A DNA stretch of 64,000 bases from Maridesulfovibrio salexigens DSM 2638 (GTDB lineage Bacteria > Desulfobacterota > Desulfovibrionia > Desulfovibrionales > Desulfovibrionaceae): contig NC_012881.1 of assembly GCF_000023445.1 (NCBI RefSeq), positions 873,501 to 937,500 of the forward strand, in the 5' to 3' direction. A program made the translations under genes and the position numbers. Positions 44,060-53,077 of the stretch are shown here, piece after piece. Each line of letters begins with the position of its first letter. Positions within the stretch are counted from its first letter, which is position 1. The notes under the pieces are model-generated. The model was not told where the DNA came from and ran no database searches. It was given only the letters and a program-made list of their open reading frames with translations.

Positions 44060-45625
44060 CTAGCCGCGTTTGAGCAAAGGTCTTTCGTTTTTGGAAGCCC
44101 TGTTCACAGCGCGCATTACGTTATCGGAATCACCTGCGGGTACGGTGAAGGTGGACTGGCGTCCCTGAATCTTCACGTGCTGGATGCGCACGGGGTTGAT
44201 GCGTGCGCGGCGGCAGATCATGTCTACCAGTTTACGCGGGGTCATGCCGTGTGCACGGCCGATGTGCGCGGTGAAGCGTACACGACCACGGTTTGCTGCG
44301 GGTCCGCCGCACTCTTCGATTTTACGGTAGCTGCGTTTGTCGAGAACGCCGCCCTGAGAATGCTTGAGCAGTGCTGCAACAGCTTCAATAGGATCAACGC
44401 CTTCGAGCAATTCGTGGGCGAGATCAAGGTATGAAAGATGCTTGCCGGCTTCAACGATTTCGCTAAGCTCTGCACCCATGCGGGATTTTTTCACATCGAT
44501 AACCTGATCGATGGTCGGCAGGGGTTTCTTGTCTACGCGGAGCTTGGTGATCTTGGTGATGTAGCGCAGTTTACCGAATTCGCGGGGGGTAATCAGGGTT
44601 ACAGCAACACCTTTTTTACCAGCACGACCGGTACGGCCTACGCGGTGCACAAAGCTCTGCGGATCCTGCGGCAGGGCGAAGTTAACAACGTGTGAAAGGT
44701 CGGGAACGTCGATACCACGGGCGGCAACGTCGGTAGCCACGAGGATTTTACAGCGGCGTTTGCGGAAACGCATGAGGATATCTTCGCGGCGGGCCTGAGA
44801 AAGATCACCGTGAATGGGTTCGGCAGGGTAGCCGCGCTCAGCAAGAGTTCCTGCTACGCGGTCTGCATCTGCACGGGTGCGGCAGAAGACCAGACCGTAA
44901 AATTCGGGCTGCGCATCAACAACACGGCAGAGTGCTTCAAAACGGTCACGCTCGTTTACTTCGTGAAAAATGAGTTCGGTCAGCGGTGCTTCGTCTTTTT
45001 CGCGCTTTACAGAAACCACATCGTAATCGCCCATAAATTTCTTGGCGATGTTCATTACTTCGCGGGGCATGGTAGCGGAGAAAAGCAGGGTACGGCGATC
45101 TTCACCGGCATTTTCCATGATCTCGGATACTTCTTCAAGGAAGCCCATGTTGCACATTTCGTCAGCTTCATCGAGTACGAAGTTGTTGATCTGGGAAAGG
45201 TCGAGGGTCTTTCTGCGGATGTGGTCCAGAACACGGCCTGGAGTACCGACAACGATGTCCGCGCCGCGTTTGAGTGCTTTCAGCTGCGGAAGCATGGGCT
45301 GTCCACCATAAACAGTGGCTACGAAAACTTTGCGTGAGCCGCGGAAAGAAATGATTTCATCCGCAACCTGCATAGCCAGTTCGCGGGTGGGGGTCAGGAC
45401 GATGGCCTGAACGTGTCCTGCGCCTTCGCGGACATTTTCAATGATAGGCAGGCCGAAAGCTGCGGTCTTACCGGTACCAGTCTGAGCCTGACCTACGATG
45501 TCCTTTTCACCGGAAAGGAGCATGGGAATGGTTTTTTCCTGAATAGGGGTGGGCGCGGTGAAGCCTTTTTTCTCAAGTGCTTCAATAATGGCATCGGAAA
45601 GGCCGAGGTTTCTAAATTTTTCCAT
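44060..45625 (-). CDS. deaD: DEAD-box RNA helicase (DeaD/CsdA type)
   Basis: This ATP-dependent RNA helicase unwinds structured RNA in cold adaptation and ribosome assembly. The 521-residue protein has Q motif FTAPTPIQEKTIP, Walker A AQTGTGKT, PTRELA, GTPGR, DEAD in LDEADEM, SAT, TDVAARGID and HRVGRTGRAG. A C-terminal DbpA-type RNA-binding domain (about 430-510, RVRFTAHIGRAHGMTPRKLVDMI) follows. The upstream region to ~46200 is a long AT-poor leader with hairpins, typical of cold-shock mRNA autoregulation, though the mechanism is not proven here. Confidence 0.94.
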   Translation of the reverse strand: MEKFRNLGLSDAIIEALEKKGFTAPTPIQEKTIPMLLSGEKDIVGQAQTGTGKTAAFGLPIIENVREGAGHVQAIVLTPTRELAMQVADEIISFRGSRKVFVATVYGGQPMLPQLKALKRGADIVVGTPGRVLDHIRRKTLDLSQINNFVLDEADEMCNMGFLEEVSEIMENAGEDRRTLLFSATMPREVMNIAKKFMGDYDVVSVKREKDEAPLTELIFHEVNERDRFEALCRVVDAQPEFYGLVFCRTRADADRVAGTLAERGYPAEPIHGDLSQARREDILMRFRKRRCKILVATDVAARGIDVPDLSHVVNFALPQDPQSFVHRVGRTGRAGKKGVAVTLITPREFGKLRYITKITKLRVDKKPLPTIDQVIDVKKSRMGAELSEIVEAGKHLSYLDLAHELLEGVDPIEAVAALLKHSQGGVLDKRSYRKIEECGGPAANRGRVRFTAHIGRAHGMTPRKLVDMICRRARINPVRIQHVKIQGRQSTFTVPAGDSDNVMRAVNRASKNERPLLKRG

Positions 45626-46200
45626 GATGTATGTATCTCTCTAAAATGTAGTGAAAATAAAAGTTGTATTTAAAAGGGCAATAAAACATGAGCGCGTCTC
45701 AGTTCTCAACTGGGCGCGTGTTAATTCCCGTTTCAGCTGGGCCGGATTTATTAAATCGGGTCGTTTGTTATCACTGGCAAAAGTACAGCAACACGAATCA
45801 GCAAACCGCACGTGCGGCCTGATCCGGGGATGTTCCGGTCTTGCGGAAATGGGGGTGAAAAACAAAGCAAGGCCCGCCCCTTAAATGCAGGGGAGGCTTC
45901 TAGCTACCGTAATTAATGTCCGGTATTTTTGGAGGGACCGTCCGGTTATCTCGATCTACAAAAGGTGGGTAAAAAAACTCACAAAGGCAGATCGTACTTT
46001 TTCCTGAAACAGCGAGGCGAACTGCCTGCATAACTGGTCCCAATCTCTTAATTAGGTTTCAGGAAAATCGTCACATAAGGACGATGTACGAAGCAAGTAC
46101 ACTGCCCTTGTCTTAAAACTCGGGTCTCTCTGGACCCAAAACAACCGGATATGGACGGACGCGAGGAGCTTTAAGCACCGAATTGATGTTGGGTCAAGGG
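45626..46200 (-). promoter_or_regulatory. Long structured 5' leader of deaD, possible attenuator or ncRNA
   Basis: No gene is supportable in this 575-bp stretch. Read on the minus strand it holds hairpins GGGTCC/GGACCC-type (46117-46136), GTACTTGC/GTAC (46085-46103), a 12-bp long-range stem TTTTCCTGAAAC with GTTTCAGGAAAA (45999-46067), and a G+C-rich stem GCCTCCCCT/AGGGGCGGGC (45868-45900) followed by a T-rich tail that looks like a terminator. This suggests an attenuated leader for deaD. It matches no ncRNA family I know. Confidence 0.5.
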
Positions 46201-46304
46201 TTTTCTTTAGGAAGTAATGTTGACTTTGATTATATACTGATTAAATATTCTTCTATAATTTTTGGGTTGTTAAATATAGTTTGTTCTAAAAAAGGAGATT
46301 CGCT

Positions 46305-46727
46305 ATGGGCGATAAAATTGTAGCTGGTATGTATTTGTCCGGCAATTCGTGCAGAATTGTTGCAGTGGGTGGGAATAAGGAATCTCATGAGGTTTTAGAT
46401 GTTAAAACCAATAAGATATCGATTAATAAAAACCCCTCAAGTTCTGATGCTGTAAATTTTGCAAATTCTATTCAGGATTATTGTGATGAAAATGGTGTTG
46501 ATAAGATTGTTTATAATAAAAGAATCTCAAAAGGTAAAATGGCTAGTAGTGAAGAATCATTTATTATGGAAGGGGTAATCTTGGCTTCTGTCTCTGTTGA
46601 GGCTGAGCGTGTACATTCGAAAACACTGAAAGCAACGCAGGACAAGTTTGGAGATTTGAAGACAGAAAAGCCCTCCACTGCAGATTTAGGAAGGGCATAT
46701 GATTTTGCCTTTGAGGGACTTGATTAA
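46305..46727 (+). CDS. DUF3010 family protein
   Basis: The 140-residue protein fits DUF3010: an N-terminal strand MYLSGNSCRIVAV, then VDKIVYNKRISKGKMASSEESFIMEGVIL with the conserved Arg/Lys-rich turn, and a C-terminal helical part. The fold is probably RuvC/RNase H-like, but no function is established. The start has AAAAGGAG upstream. Third codon positions are clearly more A/T than in flanking genes, which hints at recent transfer. It is monocistronic with a GCCGCAAC terminator after it. Confidence 0.75.
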   Translation: MGDKIVAGMYLSGNSCRIVAVGGNKESHEVLDVKTNKISINKNPSSSDAVNFANSIQDYCDENGVDKIVYNKRISKGKMASSEESFIMEGVILASVSVEAERVHSKTLKATQDKFGDLKTEKPSTADLGRAYDFAFEGLD

Positions 46728-46738
46728 CTTATAAAGAG

Positions 46739-46766
46739 AAAGCCGCAACCAAGGTTGCGGCTTTTT
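46739..46766 (+). terminator. GCCGCAAC-family terminator, copy 3
   Basis: AAAGCCGCAACC pairs perfectly with GGTTGCGGCTTT, loop AA, followed by T residues, 12 bp after the DUF3010 stop. Confidence 0.92.
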
Positions 46767-46885
46767 CGTTCCTCTTACCCCTCCCCCCCCAATTACCTAC
46801 CAACCAACTTCCCACAAAATTCTATTGAAATTAAATTCCCTCTCACATAGATTCCCGTCAGGACTCTTAACAGTTTGGAGGCATT

Positions 46886-47872
46886 ATGAAACTGTTGAAA
46901 ACTGGTGAAATACGCGGAGCGGTTGAGCGTTGCGAGCCTGAGAGGATCGCTGTTGCGTATGTTGGGTTGGACTGGGAGAAATTTATCGACAAAGAGAAAG
47001 TTAAAGAAGTCGTGGTTTCTCCCACTGAAGGGTCAAATCCAAAGGGGATTCAGTCCCTTGTGGATTGCCTTTCATGGGAAAACGTACACTTTTTGGATAA
47101 CCTTCATTGCAAATTTTATATTGGCGAACAGTCCGCCGTACTTGGAAGCCCCAACTTAAGTAGAAACGGAATCGCGGAAACGGGGTTGGAAGAAGCTGCT
47201 GTGGAAATTACTGATCTGCGGGAAATTGAAAATCTCAGCTCCTATTTTTCTGAAATCAAGCAGAGCGCCATGGAGAAATATCCTGCGGAGGAAATGAAAA
47301 AGCAGGCCCTTTCTGATCTTTATAATATATGGCGTGAACGCGAGAGAAGCAGAGGTGCTGAGGAAATTGAGGAGGACGGCGAGGAACTTCTTGATTTTGC
47401 GGTGCTTAGCGAAACTGACTTTTATATTGCATGGTACGGTGACAGCGACAACGTTGAATACAGCGGCGACATTGAAAACTACGAAAGTCTTATTGATGAT
47501 GAAATGCATCTGGCTGCCGGCGATAAGATCAGAAAAGGAAAGTGGGTTCTTTGCTGGAAGATCAATGAGAATAATCAGCCGAATATGCAGGTGAAGCCGC
47601 ACTGGTTGTTTATTGATGAGCTGTTTGAAAATGCCGCCTATCTCAAAGATGAAAAGTACGACTATACTACTGTCGCGGTAATGCGCTCGGACAAGGAACC
47701 GGTCAAACCGCCGTTTGAACTTACCCCCAATGTTATTCGTGCTTTTAAGGAACTGATCAGTTCAGATAAGTACTTGAGCACATTTGTCGGCGGAGAAGGC
47801 GTTTTTTATATTAAGGATACATTTCCGGTGTTCAAGCAGTTTATGGCTGACTGGAAAAAGATGGTTTCCTGA
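46886..47872 (+). CDS. PLD-like nuclease-type domain protein
   Basis: The 328-residue protein has a phospholipase D-like half in its first ~125 residues: LHCKFYIGEQSAVLGSPNLS carries the H-x-K and the downstream G-S-x-N of the HKD superfamily, with Glu in place of the usual Asp. AVAYVGLDW at residues 23-31 resembles the first strand. The rest (about 140-328) is acidic, without a recognised family. Such proteins are often restriction-like nucleases and occur in mobile or defence loci, but no partner genes are seen. It starts at ATG after GGAGG-like sequence. The single HKD half would require a dimer. Confidence 0.7.
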   Translation: MKLLKTGEIRGAVERCEPERIAVAYVGLDWEKFIDKEKVKEVVVSPTEGSNPKGIQSLVDCLSWENVHFLDNLHCKFYIGEQSAVLGSPNLSRNGIAETGLEEAAVEITDLREIENLSSYFSEIKQSAMEKYPAEEMKKQALSDLYNIWRERERSRGAEEIEEDGEELLDFAVLSETDFYIAWYGDSDNVEYSGDIENYESLIDDEMHLAAGDKIRKGKWVLCWKINENNQPNMQVKPHWLFIDELFENAAYLKDEKYDYTTVAVMRSDKEPVKPPFELTPNVIRAFKELISSDKYLSTFVGGEGVFYIKDTFPVFKQFMADWKKMVS

Positions 47873-47896
47873 TCTTAAAGTAAAACTGTGGAACGC

Positions 47897-47928
47897 AAAA
47901 AAGCCGCAACATTTGTTGCGGCTTTTTG
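47897..47928. terminator. GCCGCAAC-family terminator, copy 4
   Basis: AAAAGCCGCAACA pairs with TGTTGCGGCTTTT, loop TT, with A-run before and T-run after. It lies between the PLD-like gene and the convergent binding-protein gene. Confidence 0.92.
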
Positions 47929-47947
47929 ATTTTATTGAAGCGTTGAG

Positions 47948-48847
47948 TCAGTTCATCCCTGCCTTCATCTTCTCAGCATTTAAAATCGTCCATGAATCAG
48001 CGTTCGGATTAAACATCCCCGCTTGAGTTAGTATCTTATGGATGAAACCTTGTTTGCGCAGTTCTTTAATTCCTTTTTGTAAAGCCTCATATATTTTTTC
48101 ACCTTCGGGATGGGTTTTGGAAATAAAGAAATGCCTGCTTTCTAATAGTGAAAACTTTATCTCCGGAATTGGGACAAGATGTACTCCGTAGAGGGTCATG
48201 CTGGAATCCTTGGCGTTTGATATCTCTAACGGAATCCAGTCAGCACGTCCTGCTCTAATCATTTTGATCATGCATTCGAAGGTTGGTGCATCTATTAAGT
48301 TTGTGATGCCCATGTCCCTAAGGACCTTTTTATCATTGTGCCAATGTTGTCCCACAATTCCTTTGCCGTTTAAGTTGATTTCTTTTGCATTGGTGCAAGA
48401 TAGTAGAGCTGCATTAGATGCAAGGCAGTAGAAGGCTTTTTGAAATTCTCCAAATCTTGTGATCGGATCGCTAACTAGAAAATTTTTTTTATATCTTGGA
48501 ACATTCAAAGTATTCAGGTTTAGTTGATGGGGGTAAAAAACCACCAGACCATTTGCCGCGTCTTCGGTGGCTCGTCTGCTGTTGGGGATAGCTTTAAAAA
48601 TAAATACCGGTTCTATTCCGCCAAGTTTAATGGCTTTCTGAGCAATTATAACATCTGCGAGAGACCTGCTGATCTTAGAAGTCGGTAATTCTTCCAGAAG
48701 GTAAGGGTGTTTTCCTGTGTGCAAAAGTAATTCATTGTAGCTATCGAGTGTGTCTTGCTGGATAGTAACAGGTATTAGCGTCTTTCCTTGGCTTGGATAC
48801 GGAAAAGAAAGGAGTATGATAAATAGTAAAAAAAGTGTTTTTTTCAT
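47948..48847 (-). CDS. Periplasmic solute-binding-like protein
   Basis: The 299-residue protein has a Sec signal peptide (about 1-21, ending SQG) and a two-lobe body like the family 3 amino-acid or ligand-binding proteins: TFECMIKMIRAGRADWIPLE and the C-terminal EKIYEALQKGIKELRKQGFIHKIL. No transporter permease or ATPase gene is nearby. It could be a free ligand receptor or a sensor partner. The gene is flanked on both sides by near-identical GCCGCAAC hairpins (47897 and 48947). Confidence 0.7.
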   Translation of the reverse strand: MKKTLFLLFIILLSFPYPSQGKTLIPVTIQQDTLDSYNELLLHTGKHPYLLEELPTSKISRSLADVIIAQKAIKLGGIEPVFIFKAIPNSRRATEDAANGLVVFYPHQLNLNTLNVPRYKKNFLVSDPITRFGEFQKAFYCLASNAALLSCTNAKEINLNGKGIVGQHWHNDKKVLRDMGITNLIDAPTFECMIKMIRAGRADWIPLEISNAKDSSMTLYGVHLVPIPEIKFSLLESRHFFISKTHPEGEKIYEALQKGIKELRKQGFIHKILTQAGMFNPNADSWTILNAEKMKAGMN

Positions 48848-48946
48848 ATATAAGTGATCTTAGTTATAATTGTCATAAGCTTAGGGTGGTGTGGCACGAA
48901 AGTGGGATGATGTAAAGAGGGCCGCGGGAGTATGAGGATAAAACGC

Positions 48947-48979
48947 AAAAAAGCCACAACATTTGTTGCGGCTTTTTTG
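48947..48979. terminator. GCCGCAAC-family terminator, copy 5
   Basis: AAAAAGCCACAACA/TGTTGCGGCTTTTT has one mismatch (A for G). It matches copy 4 over about 40 bp, including the preceding ACGCAAAA, and lies between two minus-strand genes. Confidence 0.85.
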
Positions 48980-49001
48980 ATTCTTCTTGCTAGACCGAAT
49001 C

Positions 49002-49949
49002 CTATAAAACCAATTCCTGATTAGGCTTGAATGATCCGGGGCTTTTGATCAGTGCTATCATGTGTTGAAAAGCAGGGCTCTGCATATCCTCGCTGTCCAT
49101 GAAATAGGTATGCCCCTTGAGATCAAGCTTATTGTTGAAGCTGTCGCAATTGGCGGCGATTACCTTTTTCTTTAAAATATCATCCCATTCTTCCGGGCCG
49201 GTGTGTCCCATGCGTCTGCTGAAGACCATATTCTTTACGTTGGCAGCCTTACTTGCGGGCATGGCGATGTCATCGTTGGCGTAGTAACAGACAATATTAC
49301 GGGACGCGCTGCAAATGTAATGGCCTTCCTCGCCCTTGCCGAGACTTTCATTGGGAATGTCAGAGGCCATCAGGAAGGTGTTGGTGAAAAGGAAAGGCAC
49401 ATCAGCTCTTGCAATGTTTTTGGCAAAGAAGGGCAGTGACTTCAAGAGTACCCTTCCGCCCATTGAGTGAGCCATTATGTGTATACGCTTGCGGCAGGGA
49501 TCATCACGGTTGGCCATCTGCCATTCCATGAGCTTGCCTATGGCGCGGGCAAAAAACTTCCCGCTGAATTCTGCGGATTCCTGATCATCCCAGTAATCCT
49601 TCAATACTCCGAAATCGTCGTCACAGGGCCAGATCAACGGCAGTACCTTTACTTTGCTGCATCCCGCCTCATTTAATTGCTTTTGCATGCGGGCGGCATT
49701 GGGAAAAATGTCCGGCCACGGCTGGTTATTGAAGCCGTGGAGATAGATGAGGAACTCTTCGTAACCTTGTTCATTCTTCAATTCCTTGAACATGGTTGCG
49801 CTTTTGATCAGTTCAATAGTGCGGTCAGGGCCAGTCTTGCAGAAGGACAGGTCCGGGGAGCAGAGGTTGCTTTTTTGAAATTTTTTGTTCTCATCTGATC
49901 CACTTAAGAATCTGTTGGTAATGAAATAAATGTTGCTTAAGTCTGTCAT
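49002..49949 (-). CDS. DUF900-type alpha/beta hydrolase
   Basis: The 315-residue protein has the alpha/beta-hydrolase nucleophile motif AHSMGGRVL (Ser in GHSxG-like context) and LIYLHGFNNQPWPD with the oxyanion segment typical of DUF900. The catalytic Asp is probably in YYANDDIAMPASK and the His in GHTYF or GHTGPEE. No signal peptide. ATG 49949 follows AAGGAGG by seven bases; an upstream frame to 50096 lacks a ribosome site. Substrate unknown. It is monocistronic, between two GCCGCAAC terminators. Confidence 0.78.
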   Translation of the reverse strand: MTDLSNIYFITNRFLSGSDENKKFQKSNLCSPDLSFCKTGPDRTIELIKSATMFKELKNEQGYEEFLIYLHGFNNQPWPDIFPNAARMQKQLNEAGCSKVKVLPLIWPCDDDFGVLKDYWDDQESAEFSGKFFARAIGKLMEWQMANRDDPCRKRIHIMAHSMGGRVLLKSLPFFAKNIARADVPFLFTNTFLMASDIPNESLGKGEEGHYICSASRNIVCYYANDDIAMPASKAANVKNMVFSRRMGHTGPEEWDDILKKKVIAANCDSFNNKLDLKGHTYFMDSEDMQSPAFQHMIALIKSPGSFKPNQELVL

Positions 49950-50052
49950 CCTATCCTCCTTGAAATGGATTAGGAGAATAATATATTCAGGTGTGGTTAT
50001 TTTGTAAATAATGTTTTTGAGGTAGAGCGATTTGATTTTGTAATTTAAATAT

Positions 50053-50085
50053 AAAAAAGGCCGCAACAAATGTTGCAGCCTTTTT
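50053..50085 (-). terminator. GCCGCAAC-family terminator, copy 6
   Basis: AAAAAGGCCGCAACA pairs with TGTTGCAGCCTTTTT, loop AA, one mismatch. It ends the nrdJ transcript on the minus strand. Confidence 0.88.
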
Positions 50086-50126
50086 GAAATGGTCAATATT
50101 ACAGGATTATTATGGACTAATTTGAT

Positions 50127-52811
50127 CTACCCGCAGGTGGTGTACCCGCAAGCCTTGCAGATCTTGCAGCCGCCCTCGGGAACGTATGCCTTCTTACTGC
50201 ATTCGGGGCAGGGATCGCCGAGACCTTTAGAGACAATCGTCTGATCATCCATGTCCAGTGAGATGTACTGACGCAGGATGCGGGAGATTATCGCCGCCGC
50301 ATCGATGATGTTGTAGCTGGAGCGATCCAGCTGGGTCAGGATGCGGTCAATTGGCATACCTACGCGCAGAAGCATGCTGGTTAGGCGGGTGATGGTTTCC
50401 CAGAGGGAGTATTTCTCCTGAAATACCTGCTCATTGTAGAAGCCGTCTCCGGTTACACCAGCCTCTTTGGGCAGCTTGACGAATATTTCAATAGGATTGC
50501 CTGTTTCATCCAAGGATACGATTATGTACATCTTGGAGCCTTTCCACATAACACGGTGCCGCTCGGCACGCTCAATATCGCCAAGTTCCCTTTCAATCAA
50601 AGTCGGGTTCTGGCCCTTCATGGTCGGATCAGCTTCTTTGGAGTCCTCTTTCTTGCTCAGCACACCTTTTTTGCAGCCGTTGCGGAAAACAGTCACACCC
50701 TTGAGGCCGTGTTTCCAAGATTCGAGATAGATTTCGAAAATGGTTTCCTTGGGTGTTTCCTCGGCAAGGTTGATGGTCGAGGAAATGGAGCTGTCAGTAT
50801 ACTGCTGAATTGCGGCCTGCATGCGGATGCGGTCCATATAATCCAGCTCGTCTGCCTGCACGTAGTTCAGCTTTTCCTTGAGCTGCAAGGCAGTATATTT
50901 GCCGAACAGGTGCTCCTGATTTGTTTCCAGCATCCATTTCAGCGGAGGCATGTGAATGAATTCAAAAACCTTCCCGGCCTCAAGTCTTGTTTCACGTGCA
51001 TAGCTGAACATGAAAACGGGCTCGATGCCGGAGGTGCAGTTGTCGGACATAATGGAGATGGAACCGGAAGGTCCGACAGTGTTGAATGCAGTGTGGCGCA
51101 GTCCTGTTTTCAGGATTTTCTTTTGCAGCTTATTGGGAAGTCCAAGTTTACTGATGTAGGGGCAGTCCAGAAAACGCTGGCGTGCATCCTTAGTTTTCAG
51201 GGCTTCGACTTCTCCGAAACGTTCGGCAATGTTGGCACTTACTGAAATTTCAGTAATGGCCTTATCGCGCATAATTTCTTTGATGAATTCGATAGACTCT
51301 TCGCTGCCGTAGCGCATGCCGAGCATTGCAAGCATGTCGCCAAGACCGGTGAATTCAATACCGATCCTTTTGCCGTACTTGTCAGCATCCCTGTGTTTCT
51401 GCAGGGGATGCTTGTTCTGGTTAAGGTCGGACATGGTATCCATAAAAGCCATGGTCCGGGTCAGGTCATCGTGGAAAAGATCACTGTCGAAACGTGCTTC
51501 CTTGGTGAAGGGGTTGACCACGTAACGGTACAGAACCATCGCTCCGAGCAGGCAGTTGCTCCAGTAGCCGAGGGCCTGTTCACCGCAGGGGTTGGTGGAC
51601 ATGGGCTTCAGGCGCAGGGGATCGATATATGTGCCGGGGGTATTGCGCTGGGTGGTGTCCTGATAAAGAATGCCCGGATCACCGGATTTCCAAGCGGATT
51701 CACTGATTTCTTCCAGCAGGTCCCGTGCTTTAACTGTGTCGTATTTTCTGAGGGGGAGTCCAAGCTCCTGCCAACGGCTGTAATCACCGTCCCAGAGAGT
51801 ATTGTAAACGGACTTTACCGGATCAAAAATGTCAGATGTCTCGTTGCGTTTTCTGGAGAGAATGAAGGTCAGGTTTTCCTCGGAAAGGGCAGTGCTGTCT
51901 TCATTGATCGGCAGGTCCGGCTGCACTTTGATCTGGTGTTTTTTGGAATCAATCCCGATAACCTTGTAGGTGATCTCCGCTTCTATGCGGTCACCAACCT
52001 GAGGGCTCAGGGCTTCATATACTTCGGGTAGCAGTTGCAGGGTAGACTCATTGATGATTTTACCGCTGATTTTGAATCTGTCGGGGAAAATAAAGGTCCA
52101 GTCCTTATCCTCTTCCACTGCCTGCATGAATTCATCAGTTACCTTAAGGCTGATATTGGCCCCGAAAACATCCTGAACTTTACCTGTCAGGGAATCTACT
52201 CCGAAAATTTCTTCCGGTTTGCTCTTGCACCAGATGAAGCGGCGGGTTTCAGGATGTCTGATATCTATGGAGATCATCAGTGCACCGCGCCTGCCGTTCT
52301 GACCGATGGTATTGGTCAGTTCGCTGAAAAGAGGCATGAAGCTGACGGCACCGGACGAGGTTACCGCAGCATTGTTTACCGGGTCCCCGGAAGGACGCAG
52401 GATGGTGATGTCGATGCCGCTTCCACCGCGATAGGAGTATGTACGGGCAAGCTTTTTCTGGGCTTCGAAAATTCCTTCAAGGGAATCTGATTCGATTTTG
52501 GCAAGGTAGCAGTTGCTGAGCGAGCATTTAGCGTGCTCATTGCCGAGGCCGGAAAGAATGGATCCTGCCGGGATGAAACGTCCGGACTGGAGCAGTTCGC
52601 AGACCTGTTCATTCTCATTTTTTTCGAATTGGGAATTCTTCAAGAATTCACGGCAGAGTCTGTTTTTGACGTCGTTAAATGAGTGTTCCTGAAGACGTCC
52701 TTTGCGGTCACGGATCTGATATTTTTTGGAACTGACGGTTTCTTGAAAACGGGTGTGTTCTTCCAGGGCCATTTTAGCTGATTCGCGGGTGATAACAGTA
52801 TGTTCAGTCAT
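50127..52811 (-). CDS. nrdJ: Class II (adenosylcobalamin-dependent) ribonucleotide reductase
   Basis: NrdJ makes deoxyribonucleotides using a thiyl radical generated from adenosylcobalamin. The 894-residue protein has GRFIPAGSILSGLG, RGGSGIDITILRPSG, the active-site NPCGEQ, TGLGDMLAMLG, and the C-terminal zinc-ribbon CPEC...CKICKACGYTTCG with the reductant cysteines. A TSCPD-like domain precedes the ribbon (about 790-860). An insertion of roughly 75 residues follows FIFPDRF (about 255-335) compared with usual class II enzymes. It is preceded by a cobalamin riboswitch, see below. Start at ATG is supported by AAAGGA. Confidence 0.95.
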   Translation of the reverse strand: MTEHTVITRESAKMALEEHTRFQETVSSKKYQIRDRKGRLQEHSFNDVKNRLCREFLKNSQFEKNENEQVCELLQSGRFIPAGSILSGLGNEHAKCSLSNCYLAKIESDSLEGIFEAQKKLARTYSYRGGSGIDITILRPSGDPVNNAAVTSSGAVSFMPLFSELTNTIGQNGRRGALMISIDIRHPETRRFIWCKSKPEEIFGVDSLTGKVQDVFGANISLKVTDEFMQAVEEDKDWTFIFPDRFKISGKIINESTLQLLPEVYEALSPQVGDRIEAEITYKVIGIDSKKHQIKVQPDLPINEDSTALSEENLTFILSRKRNETSDIFDPVKSVYNTLWDGDYSRWQELGLPLRKYDTVKARDLLEEISESAWKSGDPGILYQDTTQRNTPGTYIDPLRLKPMSTNPCGEQALGYWSNCLLGAMVLYRYVVNPFTKEARFDSDLFHDDLTRTMAFMDTMSDLNQNKHPLQKHRDADKYGKRIGIEFTGLGDMLAMLGMRYGSEESIEFIKEIMRDKAITEISVSANIAERFGEVEALKTKDARQRFLDCPYISKLGLPNKLQKKILKTGLRHTAFNTVGPSGSISIMSDNCTSGIEPVFMFSYARETRLEAGKVFEFIHMPPLKWMLETNQEHLFGKYTALQLKEKLNYVQADELDYMDRIRMQAAIQQYTDSSISSTINLAEETPKETIFEIYLESWKHGLKGVTVFRNGCKKGVLSKKEDSKEADPTMKGQNPTLIERELGDIERAERHRVMWKGSKMYIIVSLDETGNPIEIFVKLPKEAGVTGDGFYNEQVFQEKYSLWETITRLTSMLLRVGMPIDRILTQLDRSSYNIIDAAAIISRILRQYISLDMDDQTIVSKGLGDPCPECSKKAYVPEGGCKICKACGYTTCG

Positions 52812-53077
52812 TATGATGAAGTTCCTTTAGAGGGCTTTTATTACCTTGAGTCAATAATTAGCTGCTTTCCAAGCAGGGCGCATGTATCTCGTTTAGTTGT
52901 TTTGACTTACACAGAGCAAAACACAGCCATTGAACAAATGGTATCTCACTAAAATACATTTGTCGGCGATAATACTCCTATAGCGGAGTCGTAATTCTTG
53001 ATTTGTGTTGCAGGAAGCCCAGAAGGCGTAATCTGCTTTTTCGAAGAGATGAGGTTACTGATCTGCTTTGTGCAGAT

